Of a DNA stretch of 64,000 nucleotides, positions 46,426 through 55,641 are shown piece by piece (positions within the stretch are counted from its first letter, which is position 1; each line of letters begins with the position of its first letter). Below the pieces are notes generated by a model. It saw only the letters and a program-made list of their open reading frames with translations, was not told where the DNA came from and did not search any database. The DNA comes from Prevotella amnii DSM 23384 = JCM 14753 (lineage in GTDB: Bacteria; Bacteroidota; Bacteroidia; Bacteroidales; Bacteroidaceae): contig NZ_KB905268.1 of assembly GCF_000378745.1 (NCBI RefSeq), positions 1-64,000 on the forward strand, written 5' to 3'. The position numbers and the translations under genes were made by a program.

Positions 46426-47526
46426 TTACTTATTAGGCACTACAACAGGCTTCACCTCAAAGTCGACTGAAGAGTCGTCAATATCAGAGAATTTCTTACC
46501 ATCAAAACGTCTTGTTAGCATTTTTCCTGCGCCTACCTCTAAATCATCGTCAGCTTTAGTGTAAACACCATTCCATGCTTTATCTAATTTTCGTGAAATA
46601 GGTGCATATGAAGTCTTGGTTGTTGTCCCCTTATACCTTACATTTACTGCATCTACTACCCATTCATTAGGTAAAAACATTAATATTTGATGCTTAGAAT
46701 GACCATCGCTTGTCCAATTTACAAAACGCCCATATTTACTTCCTGAATTTTCAACTTCTTTAAGTAGCTTTTCATTAGTAGTAGCATTAGTCATATCTGC
46801 TTTTATCTTTTTTATAGGCTCTGCCAAGCGTATAAGTGCTATTGTAAAGTTTCGCTCAAAGCTAAAATCACTTGCATCTTCTTCGTTCCAAATTCCTACT
46901 TTTGTTTTATCATCTTTCATATTAAGTTGCTGATCCTTATTGTCATCTACACAGTAAAGGAAAGTCATATGTGGCACTTCATCATTACCATTCTGTCCCC
47001 ACTCAAAATTAGCCTTTGAAAGATCTATAAACTTATCCCAGCCTTTATATTGCTTAGGATCTGCCTCAGAATCTTCCAAATATTTCTTTTGATGCTCTGC
47101 ATGGTTAACAGCGTTCATGGCAATAACAATAGTTTCTCCCTTCTTTACAACATAAGGCTTATTGTCTTTATTCAATGGGAAACCTATCATATTTGATACT
47201 CCAAAACCTTTTTGAGTATAATCGTCTTTAGGGTTTGTAAACGCAACAGGTTCTGCCGCATCATACAAACATAATGCCAATACTGTATTCTCAAGACTTA
47301 TATCATGGTCGGTAGGATTATAAATAGAAATAAACTTATCGTCAGTTTCTTCTGACTTATCACCATTAGGTGTAATCATATAGTTACCAGCGTAATAAAT
47401 ATCTTTTATTATCAAGTCTGGAGATTTTGCCTCTGCATTGTTTTTGTCTTCAATTATGTCACCATTACGGGTACAGTTAGCAAACAGCGCTATTATAGCC
47501 AAAGCGCATAAAATAGTTTTCTTCAT
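46426..47526 (-). CDS. DUF4876 lipoprotein (short paralogue)
   Basis: 366 residues with lipobox ending FANC (Cys18) and CTRNGD just after it. The first half (DLIIKDIYYAGNYM ... ISIYNPTDHDISLENTVLAL) matches DUF4876, a Bacteroidota surface family with an Ig-like start. Last gene of the five-gene TonB-receptor operon, 145 bp after its larger paralogue. Role unknown; probably surface exposed. Confidence 0.75.
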   Translation of the reverse strand: MKKTILCALAIIALFANCTRNGDIIEDKNNAEAKSPDLIIKDIYYAGNYMITPNGDKSEETDDKFISIYNPTDHDISLENTVLALCLYDAAEPVAFTNPKDDYTQKGFGVSNMIGFPLNKDNKPYVVKKGETIVIAMNAVNHAEHQKKYLEDSEADPKQYKGWDKFIDLSKANFEWGQNGNDEVPHMTFLYCVDDNKDQQLNMKDDKTKVGIWNEEDASDFSFERNFTIALIRLAEPIKKIKADMTNATTNEKLLKEVENSGSKYGRFVNWTSDGHSKHQILMFLPNEWVVDAVNVRYKGTTTKTSYAPISRKLDKAWNGVYTKADDDLEVGAGKMLTRRFDGKKFSDIDDSSVDFEVKPVVVPNK

Positions 47527-47671
47527 TGTTTTATTTGTTAGTTATATTAATATATATGTATACAAAATAGGTGTAAGTCCAAAGGTATGTGGGAAAAGGT
47601 TCTACGCATATCTACGAACTTACACCTTTGTTAATAAAAAAAATAATCTATCTTTTTTTTTATTCTAATGC

Positions 47672-49057
47672 TTACTTTTTCTTTGTGCGAGCTTGTATAG
47701 AATTTACTTTCCAATAAGCTTCTGCATTAAACGTTGGTTTTCCTTTCTCATCGCGCTTACAAAGAGAAGGAATGCCCTTAGCGAAGTTAAGGCTTGAGTT
47801 CATCTGTGCCACAAAGCCCTTGCCATCTGTTCTACGTATCAAAGCTCCTTGCATATCGAGAGGGTTGAAAGATGTGTTAGCAAAATCGGCACTACCATAA
47901 ATTCTTTTACATACGCTTGCAGTACCAGCATCATACCACCATACCTTTTCTTTCTTCTCATTGCCATTCTCCATTATTGGACGCCCCTTAGCATCATACA
48001 TAGTAACCTCACTTGGAGCAGTAAGAAGGTCAAACTTCTTATTTGAAGAAGGGCATATAGTTAAGAAGTCTACCACCCAGTTGTAGTCAAGCTCTATTGT
48101 TGCAGGAAGACTGGTGCCACCTTTAACATATATCTCTTGATAGTAAGCTGTAGGATATTTGCTCTTATCTTCTAACGCCTTTTTCTTAGCAGGATCAGAT
48201 TCATCATTTATAGCATCTCTCTCTGTAGCATAATGTTCGTATAACGCATACCAGTTATTACGAGAGCGTGGAGACTCATCAGGGAAAAAGCCCTCTGCAT
48301 CTTTTACATGAGGCTTTGTAGCGTCGCCGTCAGGCAGCTTAACTAAAGCTATACGCATGCTCTGGTCTACACCACTAAAAGGTAAATCGTCCCATAAAAC
48401 CAAATCCTTCATGTTAGGAATATCCTTATTATCATATTTATCATCAGGGTTAGGTTCACGTTGGTTACATAGCTCAAAGGTTTTATCCTTAGGCAGCTTG
48501 CTATAATCTGGTAAAGCCTCCCAACCCATATAGTCCGATGACTTAGATGCGTATTCGCTTCCTGTTTCTATTTCGTTCTCTTCAAAGAACTTCTTTTTAT
48601 GATCGCAAGCGTATTTTACTATTATTACGCTGTCGCCAGGCTGAATAATATGTGGCTTTTTTGTTACAGGGTCGTTAGGGAAATAAGACATTCCGCTAAT
48701 GCCATAATAACGATTAACAAAAGTACCATTACCTTCTGCTTGCAAAGAATATTGCATGCTTGGGTCTGCAGCATGCACAGCTATAGCCATATTAGCAAGC
48801 GATATAGGCTTATCGGTAGGATTAGCTATCACTAAATAGTTAGCATCGGTATATCTCGCATATTGGCTATCCATTTTATACATTGATAAATCTTTCCAAG
48901 TAAGATACCCTGTATAAAACACCTCTTTAAAGATAAGGTGGTTTACTTTAGAATTAGCATCAGTTTTATTGGGCATATCCCCATTTCTCTGACACCCAAC
49001 GAAAAGCGTTGACAACGACATGCACGCCAACGCTAACATGCAATTGATTTTTTTCAT
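47672..49057 (-). CDS. DUF4876 lipoprotein (long paralogue)
   Basis: 461 residues, lipobox LFVGC (Cys22) followed by CQRNGD, the same head as the neighbour. The body repeats the pattern: HLIFKEVFYTGYLT, YLVIANPTDKPISLANMAIA, GDSVIIVKYACDHKKKF, and ELDYNWVVDFLTIC. Same family and operon as the 366-residue protein, so a tandem duplication is likely. 38 bp after the upstream lipoprotein gene. Confidence 0.75.
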   Translation of the reverse strand: MKKINCMLALACMSLSTLFVGCQRNGDMPNKTDANSKVNHLIFKEVFYTGYLTWKDLSMYKMDSQYARYTDANYLVIANPTDKPISLANMAIAVHAADPSMQYSLQAEGNGTFVNRYYGISGMSYFPNDPVTKKPHIIQPGDSVIIVKYACDHKKKFFEENEIETGSEYASKSSDYMGWEALPDYSKLPKDKTFELCNQREPNPDDKYDNKDIPNMKDLVLWDDLPFSGVDQSMRIALVKLPDGDATKPHVKDAEGFFPDESPRSRNNWYALYEHYATERDAINDESDPAKKKALEDKSKYPTAYYQEIYVKGGTSLPATIELDYNWVVDFLTICPSSNKKFDLLTAPSEVTMYDAKGRPIMENGNEKKEKVWWYDAGTASVCKRIYGSADFANTSFNPLDMQGALIRRTDGKGFVAQMNSSLNFAKGIPSLCKRDEKGKPTFNAEAYWKVNSIQARTKKK

Positions 49058-49095
49058 ATCTTTGATCTTTTATAGTTAATTATATCTGCTCTCGT

Positions 49096-50556
49096 TTATA
49101 AGAACCAGTTACCGAAGGCTCCAAAGCCATGTGTCTTAACATTTTGGCTTGCCCCGTATGCCTCTTCGCCTGTTAAACCTATCTCCTTGCCAAGATAATA
49201 ATAATAAGGCTCTGTAGGAGAAACGTTAGTAGGGTCGGAATCGAACCTGTTACAATACACCTTTATAGGAATATTAAAGCGTGTAAGCTCTTTCCATTCT
49301 GGCTTTTCGAGTGATGTTACCTTAGAGTCCCAGTAAGGATCATAGAAAGGCGCGCATGCTTTTACGCTCTTCATCCAGTCCCAATAACCAGCATAGTCTA
49401 ACTCTTTATTAGCAATGGTAGCCTTAGGAATGTAAGCCTTTTTACCTTTCTTTATCTTCATAACCCTTACAGAAAGATAAAAATAAGGTAAGATGTATGA
49501 AGGACGAGAATACTTTTCGTGATCGCTTGTAAAACCTTTTACCTTAAAAGGCCATGTGTCGTTTGTATAACTTGCCCCTACTCTCTCATCTATATATGGT
49601 CTAAAGTTAGAAGAAGGCTCATTAGCCTCATAGTAAAAGTTGATATGCCCTTTTAAGCCTACACAGTCTTTATCGTATGTAGCACACGAATTAGCATCGG
49701 AAGCGTCGAGAGGAGGTAACAAACGAATGTTATAAAACTCGCGCATACCATCTGCCATAGCATTCTGGTGCCATGTGTCGCGATAAAAATACTCAAACAA
49801 GTTTTTAGTAGCGTTCTGCCTACGCTCGAATTTAGTATCACCTAAGTTCGTATCGTCATCTACTTTCTTAAAATAAGGCGACTCAAGAGGCGTTGGATCT
49901 ACTTTGCCATTTTCTCCGTTTTTATCTAACTGCCATGTACCTCTACAGTCCATTACCTTATAATCTTTGCCCTTATCGTCTACATCGCTAATGGTAAAGA
50001 ATATCTGATACTCATCAGAATGCTTGTATATCTCGTCGTTAAGCAGCTTACCGTCTTTATCTAAGAAATATAAGCATATACCCCAAAGGTTTTTATCTCC
50101 ACCTATAAGGCGAATGTAAGGTTGCTTGGGGGTAGGCTTGCCCAACTTCTTCTCAAAGACCGTCTGTATGCTCTTTTCCCATTCTACCTTTACTGTAGGA
50201 AAATCTGTATTGTTGTTTTCGACAACTACAAACTCCTCTTGACGCCAAGGAGCTGCTGGGTAAACATAGTTGCCATGGAACTTCTCATCACCATGTGAGT
50301 GGCCTTCCTTAAACATTACTACACAGCGTGCCCAGTTGTGAAAGGCTCCGTCCTTATCAGGATCTTTCATATCTTCGGTAAATGGAGCTTTCCTTTGCAA
50401 GCTATCTACCATAGCGTCAGCACCACTATGTGGCACTTCTTTTTGTTCCAACGGGTTCTCGGTATAGTTGATATGCATATTTCCAAAAACGAAATCATCG
50501 CATGAAGTGCAGCATAATATCAACAAGAGAACGAGCGAAAAACTATATTTCTTCAT
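49096..50556 (-). CDS. Histidine-bearing surface lipoprotein
   Basis: 486 residues, lipobox CCTSC (Cys19) followed by acidic DD, like the Bacteroidota lipoprotein surface-export signal. Near residue 83 it has EGHSHGDEKFHG, four histidines that could bind metal. I recall related Prevotella proteins with GHLHG and FHG motifs next to TonB receptors. No formal domain named. It shares layout with the 501-residue neighbour (early GH motif, central FFTI motif). Third gene of the operon. Confidence 0.65.
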   Translation of the reverse strand: MKKYSFSLVLLLILCCTSCDDFVFGNMHINYTENPLEQKEVPHSGADAMVDSLQRKAPFTEDMKDPDKDGAFHNWARCVVMFKEGHSHGDEKFHGNYVYPAAPWRQEEFVVVENNNTDFPTVKVEWEKSIQTVFEKKLGKPTPKQPYIRLIGGDKNLWGICLYFLDKDGKLLNDEIYKHSDEYQIFFTISDVDDKGKDYKVMDCRGTWQLDKNGENGKVDPTPLESPYFKKVDDDTNLGDTKFERRQNATKNLFEYFYRDTWHQNAMADGMREFYNIRLLPPLDASDANSCATYDKDCVGLKGHINFYYEANEPSSNFRPYIDERVGASYTNDTWPFKVKGFTSDHEKYSRPSYILPYFYLSVRVMKIKKGKKAYIPKATIANKELDYAGYWDWMKSVKACAPFYDPYWDSKVTSLEKPEWKELTRFNIPIKVYCNRFDSDPTNVSPTEPYYYYLGKEIGLTGEEAYGASQNVKTHGFGAFGNWFL

Positions 50557-50639
50557 TTTGTTTTTTTTATATATGTATATATAAGTCTTCTTTAAAATTG
50601 TCTATATCTTATAGGCTTCTCATAGATAAGCACTATTTT

Positions 50640-52145
50640 TTACATGACAAATATATTCTTTCTATTTCTCGAGATTAAATAATCTTTAGAGAAGAAATAT
50701 TTCTTTATAAGGTCAGACCCCATCTTAGGGTAATACTTAGAGAAATCTTGCACAAACTTGTCTTCACCGTCATTCATGTCGGCTATAACACGGAATGTTA
50801 AAGGAATGTCGATGTCGTGATTGCTCCACTCTGATTTTATCTGATTAAACCTGTAAAGACCTGTTTCTGCTCCTTGGTGAATACTGCCTGCTATCTCTGG
50901 GGCTTTCACATTAGCTTCAGGATCTTCATTACCATATTTAGGCCAAATAGTAATCTTACTATTCTTACCCTCTGCTGCCTGCTGCGAAACTATATTACAC
51001 AGGCTAACCTGTAAGGCAAACTCTGTATTAGCCTGCTTAAACTGCATAACGCCTTTAAAGCCCATACGGTCTAAGAAGTTAGAATTGCCTGTACCTATCT
51101 TACGCATCTGATGTAAAAGCTCCACAAAGTCGCCCTGACGCTGTCTAAGAGTGTTTGTACCATCTGTTACAACACCACCATCGCCACTACCCTCTTGGTA
51201 TTCATAGCCTAACTGATGCTCAAATGGGTCGGTATCACGATACTCGTATGTAAAGAGTTCGCTTGCTTTTTCGGCTGCATGAGGCACACTGATAGCCTGA
51301 TAAAACCTATGACCATTCCACTCTGCAGTGTTATCTTTCAAAGAAGAAAAGTCGTTAACTGCCTTTGCCATTAAGGTGGTATCGTATGGAACTGGCTTTA
51401 AAGCATCTCCATCTAAAGGACCTGGCACGGCGTTAGTAGTAGTAATATCACATTGCTTTAGCTTATCGCCATCTTTTTCAAAGGTAAAGTCTGTATAGAA
51501 AACAGGATCTTTACCTAAGGTATGTGGATAAAAACCTTGCTTGCTGTCGCTCTTTATGGTTTTACCATCTATACTGTAACGATGTCTTAACACCTCGTTA
51601 CCAATGGTAAAGAAATGCTGGTGCTGCACCAAGGTAGAGTTGTCATAGTCTGGAGTACCATTTTTATTATAATAAAACTGGATAAACTCACCGTTTATAA
51701 TCTGGTGATTAGCCCCGTAATAGGTAAGCTCAAGACCATAATAAACATCGTTTGAAGCTACAACGTCGAAGTGGTCGCGCTCGCTGGTTATCTGCATCTG
51801 GCCATCATCGCCCTTGCTAATCTCTATCTGTTGCATTAAAGGATAGTTGCCTACGGCATCGGTATTAACACTTATCATGTTATACGAATCCTGATTGTAA
51901 GTGTTATCTATACTGTTGTCGGCACCAAAGTTACCCACCTTTATATTACCGCCCTTAAAGCCCATTCTAAGAACAGCACTTACGGAATATATCTGTGAGT
52001 GGCCTTTACCATTATACTCGATAGAAGCAGGTGGTGCCTTTACTACACTCCTTAAGAAGTCGTCTACTTTATCTGTAGAGCAAGATGTTAACAAGCTGCC
52101 ACATGCTAAAATAATAGAGTATATAAATATTTTATATCGTAACAT
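50640..52145 (-). CDS. Histidine-bearing surface lipoprotein, paralogue-like
   Basis: 501 residues, lipobox LLTSC (Cys22) and CSTDKVDD, a surface-export-like acidic patch. It has GKGHSQIYSVSAVLRMGFKG near residue 50 and LVQHQHFFTIGN in the middle; the latter corresponds to YQIFFTI in the 486-residue neighbour, so the two look like diverged paralogues with histidines kept in different places. Starts 5 bp after the TonB receptor gene, so it is likely the receptor's partner lipoprotein. Confidence 0.65.
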   Translation of the reverse strand: MLRYKIFIYSIILACGSLLTSCSTDKVDDFLRSVVKAPPASIEYNGKGHSQIYSVSAVLRMGFKGGNIKVGNFGADNSIDNTYNQDSYNMISVNTDAVGNYPLMQQIEISKGDDGQMQITSERDHFDVVASNDVYYGLELTYYGANHQIINGEFIQFYYNKNGTPDYDNSTLVQHQHFFTIGNEVLRHRYSIDGKTIKSDSKQGFYPHTLGKDPVFYTDFTFEKDGDKLKQCDITTTNAVPGPLDGDALKPVPYDTTLMAKAVNDFSSLKDNTAEWNGHRFYQAISVPHAAEKASELFTYEYRDTDPFEHQLGYEYQEGSGDGGVVTDGTNTLRQRQGDFVELLHQMRKIGTGNSNFLDRMGFKGVMQFKQANTEFALQVSLCNIVSQQAAEGKNSKITIWPKYGNEDPEANVKAPEIAGSIHQGAETGLYRFNQIKSEWSNHDIDIPLTFRVIADMNDGEDKFVQDFSKYYPKMGSDLIKKYFFSKDYLISRNRKNIFVM

Positions 52146-52150
52146 TGTCT

Positions 52151-54583
52151 TTAAAATTTAATTAGTGTACGCAAAGAATAGTTCATACCACGCTCGTGTG
52201 CATAATATCTAAAGCGGTCGGTATATTCTTTATATAATGTATTAAGGATATTGTCTCCTATCAACATAAACTTCACCTCTCTCTTGCCAGGCAGCTTAAA
52301 TGTAACATCAGCCGATGCTCCAAGCAAGAAATAAGGGTCTGGAGATACGGGAACCAAATCTTTATTAGGATCGAAACGGTTTTGCTTTGTAACATAATCG
52401 CCTGATAAAGAGAAAGAAGCAACAGTCTTTTTCTGTTTACCAAAAGCCATGTCATAGCTTGCAGACAAGCCGTACTTATCTGAAGGCATGAATGGTAACC
52501 AGTCGTCGCGGGTAACGTTACGAGCAAAAATCCATTCACCTTTAGCCACTACGCTCAAACCTTTAACAGGCTTTACAGTAGCCTCTACATCGCCACCACA
52601 CAACCTAACATCGTCTTGGTCGTACATAAACTTAGCATACTTTCCGCTCGGACTGTTATGAAAACGATCCACACCATAACCTATATGGTCGTATATGTAG
52701 CTATTAATGCGCTGATAAAACATACTTGGCTCTACAGATATCCATGTGTTACGATATCTTGCGCCCAAAATAGACTTCCAGCCACGCTCACTCTTTAGGT
52801 TTCTGTTTCCCACTACCCAGTAAGAACCTTCCTGAAGACCAATGGCATAAAGCTCATTAATATCTGGTGGACGCCATGACCAACCTATGTTAGCACGCAT
52901 ATCCCAATTGTCATTAAACTGGTAATGAGCTGCGAAACTTGAGGTAAAATTACTATATACCTTAAAGTCGTCATAATAGTTGTAAGCGTTTAGCGTAGTG
53001 TAACCACTTACACTCATAACACGGAAGTCGTAACGCAAACCCAGCTCACATTGCAGCTTTTCTAAGAATGTAGCCTTTTGCAGCAAGAATGCACCCATGG
53101 TAAGGGCAGCAAAGTTTGGCACAAAGGCAGGATTTCTTGTACCAGGGAAATTATAATTAGACTGATATGTGTTAGCTAAACCCGCAAAAGTAGACATCTT
53201 GAAAGGCTTCCACGTCTTTTTATAAGAAAGGTCGCCCTTATAAGTCTTTAAGATAAGGTCTTGCATAGGTATAACGCTCCACTCTTTCTTCATACGGTTT
53301 TCATATTCCTGACGCAAATTCTCTTGGAAAGACACCGTAAGATCTAACGTCTGAGTCGGGTCTATACGATATTTTACCTCACCTTTTAACGTAAAGTGTT
53401 GCGACTGCTGGAAAGGTATACCTATATTATAAGAGAAAGGCTGCAATGACGACTCTAACGGACGCCCTATGCGGAAACGCTCCTGAAGCTGTGTAAGGTC
53501 TGATATCTGGCTACCAAAATATATTCCTTCGCGCTGATAAAACAAGCTCGCAAGCACTGTTGCTGTAATATGCTTATTCTCAAAGCCTCCTAAGGCAGAC
53601 ATGCTTATATTATTATAGCCAGTGTTATTCATTATATATTCCGGAGTATGATAATCGCCACCTTTGGTATAATTGCCATGGAAACGCACACCAAAATTTT
53701 TCCAGCCTGCTTCAATACTTCCTGAACCGCTCACACCGCGTGCGTTAGTATCGTAACCTATATTAGCTACTCCCTTTACTATAGGCTTCTTATGCCCATA
53801 AGGTAAAGGAGCGTCGTTAAGCAAAACAACACCACCCATAGCACCAAAACCATAACGTATACACTCTGCACCCTTTACTACCTCTACCATACTGGCACCA
53901 GTATAGTCTATCTCAGGTGCATGGTCGTTACCCCAGCTTTGGCTTTCGAGCTTCACACCATTATTCATAAGCAAAATACGGCTACTGTGCATACCTTGTA
54001 TAACAGGCTTTGCAACGGTGCTACCTGCACTAATAGAGCTAACACCAGGTATAGTTTCCAGCATCTTAGCAAGCGAAGTGGCACCTCCCTTTTCCAAAAC
54101 GCTCTGATCTATGGCAGCAGCTTGCTGCAAAGTGTTAGTGTGCCTGCGCTGAGTAGTAACGGTAACACCTTTCAACGTCTGTGCATCTTCCTTTAACCTT
54201 ACAGTAACCTTAGCACCGTCTTGCATGTTTACAAAAATAACACTGTTTTTGTAGCCAATGTAAGACACAGTAACTTTTGATTTACCCGTACTTTGCTTAA
54301 ACACTAAAGTACTACGTCCAGCTTGGTCAGTTACACAAGGATTATCTAAATCGCTACTACGTATCACCGCTCCGGGAATAGGATCGCCGGATTGTGAGTC
54401 CACAACAGTAATAACGACACTCGCCTTATCTGACGCAGCCATTACGGACTTTTCTTGATTAACCACAATTCCGGCATAGGTCATATTGCTAAAAAACAAT
54501 AAGGATACTAACAACAATGTTTCCTTCACAATCTTTCGCAAACTTAACCCGCACACCTGTGGATGTCGAAAATTTCTTAACAT
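52151..54583 (-). CDS. TonB-dependent outer-membrane receptor
   Basis: 810 residues: signal peptide, CarboxypepD_reg-like domain (about 55-135, VVDSQSGDPIPGAVI), plug (about 150-270) and barrel ending in RTLIKF. The plug has PVIQGMHSSRILLMNNGVK and SWGNDHAPEID, and the tail DRFRYYAHERGMNYSL, patterns I associate with ZnuD-like zinc/heme receptors. No SusD follows, so glycan import is unlikely. Heads a five-gene operon. Substrate is inferred: a metal or metal complex. Confidence 0.88.
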   Translation of the reverse strand: MLRNFRHPQVCGLSLRKIVKETLLLVSLLFFSNMTYAGIVVNQEKSVMAASDKASVVITVVDSQSGDPIPGAVIRSSDLDNPCVTDQAGRSTLVFKQSTGKSKVTVSYIGYKNSVIFVNMQDGAKVTVRLKEDAQTLKGVTVTTQRRHTNTLQQAAAIDQSVLEKGGATSLAKMLETIPGVSSISAGSTVAKPVIQGMHSSRILLMNNGVKLESQSWGNDHAPEIDYTGASMVEVVKGAECIRYGFGAMGGVVLLNDAPLPYGHKKPIVKGVANIGYDTNARGVSGSGSIEAGWKNFGVRFHGNYTKGGDYHTPEYIMNNTGYNNISMSALGGFENKHITATVLASLFYQREGIYFGSQISDLTQLQERFRIGRPLESSLQPFSYNIGIPFQQSQHFTLKGEVKYRIDPTQTLDLTVSFQENLRQEYENRMKKEWSVIPMQDLILKTYKGDLSYKKTWKPFKMSTFAGLANTYQSNYNFPGTRNPAFVPNFAALTMGAFLLQKATFLEKLQCELGLRYDFRVMSVSGYTTLNAYNYYDDFKVYSNFTSSFAAHYQFNDNWDMRANIGWSWRPPDINELYAIGLQEGSYWVVGNRNLKSERGWKSILGARYRNTWISVEPSMFYQRINSYIYDHIGYGVDRFHNSPSGKYAKFMYDQDDVRLCGGDVEATVKPVKGLSVVAKGEWIFARNVTRDDWLPFMPSDKYGLSASYDMAFGKQKKTVASFSLSGDYVTKQNRFDPNKDLVPVSPDPYFLLGASADVTFKLPGKREVKFMLIGDNILNTLYKEYTDRFRYYAHERGMNYSLRTLIKF

Positions 54584-54612
54584 TTTTATTTAGTTGATAA
54601 TATAATTTGATG

Positions 54613-54620
54613 CAAAGGTA
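54613..54620 (-). promoter_or_regulatory. -7 box of the TonB-receptor operon
   Basis: TACCTTTG followed by C on the minus strand, 30 bases before the ATG. No good -33 element, which suits an activated or repressed promoter. Confidence 0.5.
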
Positions 54621-54730
54621 TAGTTCTTTTTTCTATCTGTTTAAAAAGAGCTATCACCAAAAGTAGGTATTTTTACAAAATAGCTATCCTAATAAATGAG
54701 GATAAAAAAGATTTATATTTTTCTTTACAA

Positions 54731-54762
54731 CCACAAAAGTGGTAAACCCCATGTTTTACCAC
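54731..54762. promoter_or_regulatory. Candidate operator with CCAC/GTGG half-sites
   Basis: CCAC-AAAA-GTGG overlaps GTGGTAAA-N8-TTTACCAC, giving a compound palindrome 110-150 bp upstream of the receptor's -7 box. Might bind a metal regulator (Zur/Fur-like) but matches no consensus I can assert. Confidence 0.35.
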
Positions 54763-54805
54763 GCTTTAAGGCACATATAGAAGAAGAATAAGGGAGGTAT
54801 AGATA

Positions 54806-54866
54806 ATAAAAATAGGTTATTTTTGTAGTGTTTTTAATCTATTTTTAGTATAAAAATAGATTATTT
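54806..54866. repeat. 61-bp three-box repeat, copy 2
   Basis: Boxes AAAAATAGGTTATTTTT, TTTTTAATCTATTTTT and AAAAATAGATTATTTTT with 6- and 5-base spacers, the same architecture as 17207-17267. It lies in the 514-bp gap between the TonB-receptor operon and tRNA-His; the rest of the gap holds the operator-like palindrome and the tRNA terminator. Confidence 0.7.
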
Positions 54867-55046
54867 TTAATCACCATCAATAAGCCTTTTTTTATAATAA
54901 AAATATCTTTTACCTGTTTATACATTATATTTCTTCTTTTAAGAAAATATCACAGGTGCTGTTTTTTCGATTTAATCCATAAAAAAACTAAAACCGCTGC
55001 TCTATTTTTTATATACACTAAGCTAAGAAAGGACGCTTGGTAGCAA

Positions 55047-55086
55047 ACAAAAAAAAAGTGAATACCTAAATATTAGGTATTCACTT
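55047..55086 (-). terminator. Terminator after tRNA-His
   Basis: AAGTGAATACCTA and TAGGTATTCACTT form a perfect 13-bp stem with a 5-base loop, followed on the minus strand by a long T run. It begins about 12 bases past the tRNA 3' end. Confidence 0.9.
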
Positions 55087-55097
55087 GCTTTTCACAG

Positions 55098-55172
55098 GGT
55101 GGAAGGTGGGACTCGAACCCACGACATTCAGAACCACAATCTGACGCTCTAACCAACTGAACTACGTCCACC
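55098..55172 (-). tRNA. tRNA-His (GTG)
   Basis: Cloverleaf with anticodon GTG in GATTGTGGTTC, D-loop AGTTCAGTTGGTTAGAGC and T-arm GTGGG-TTCGAGT-CCCAC. An extra 5' G (position -1, 55172) faces discriminator C (55098), the histidine identity pair. The acceptor stem has one C-T mismatch (pair 6-67). CCA is not encoded. Confidence 0.93.
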
Positions 55173-55261
55173 GTATTGAGTACTTATCTAAAGCGAGTGC
55201 AAAGATACAAACTTTATTTGAATACTCAAAATAAATATGAAAAAAAAACGTCTTATCCTTT

Positions 55262-55630
55262 TTATTTCTTTGCAGGAGCTATTGGAGCAGCTTGCTTCGT
55301 AGGAGTAGCCTGCTTCTGCTGACTTGCACCAAAGTTAGGCAAGTTGTTAGGGTTAGTAGGCTGATCGCTTGTAGCAGCTTTCTCTATAACGCTTTCATCA
55401 GTGCTTGCCGTAGGAGCAACGTAGGCACTTGCTATACTAATTATTACCATTAAGGCAGCAAAAGTCCAAGTGGCTTTCTCTACAAAGTCGGTAGTCTTAC
55501 GGACGCCCATAATAGCATTAGAAGAAGAGAAATTAGACGACAAACCGCCACCTTTCGACTCTTGTATCAATACAATACAAATCATTAAAAGAGCTACAAC
55601 TACAATTAAAACAATGAATAAAGTGTACAT
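55262..55630 (-). CDS. secG: Preprotein translocase subunit SecG
   Basis: 122 residues: two membrane helices (about 3-22 and 55-73) with the conserved loop VLIQESKGGGLSSNF and FVEKATWTFAAL, then a Pro/Ala/Gln-rich tail typical of Bacteroidota SecG. It supports SecYE-driven export. Eleven bases after the TPR-like gene; last gene of the sigma-54 activator-lptE run. Confidence 0.92.
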   Translation of the reverse strand: MYTLFIVLIVVVALLMICIVLIQESKGGGLSSNFSSSNAIMGVRKTTDFVEKATWTFAALMVIISIASAYVAPTASTDESVIEKAATSDQPTNPNNLPNFGASQQKQATPTKQAAPIAPAKK

Positions 55631-55641
55631 CTGCTACTGTA

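Noticed and set aside
52151..54583. SusC-type glycan receptor
   Set aside because: No SusD partner or glycan enzymes nearby; length of 810 residues and plug motifs fit a non-SusC TonB receptor better.
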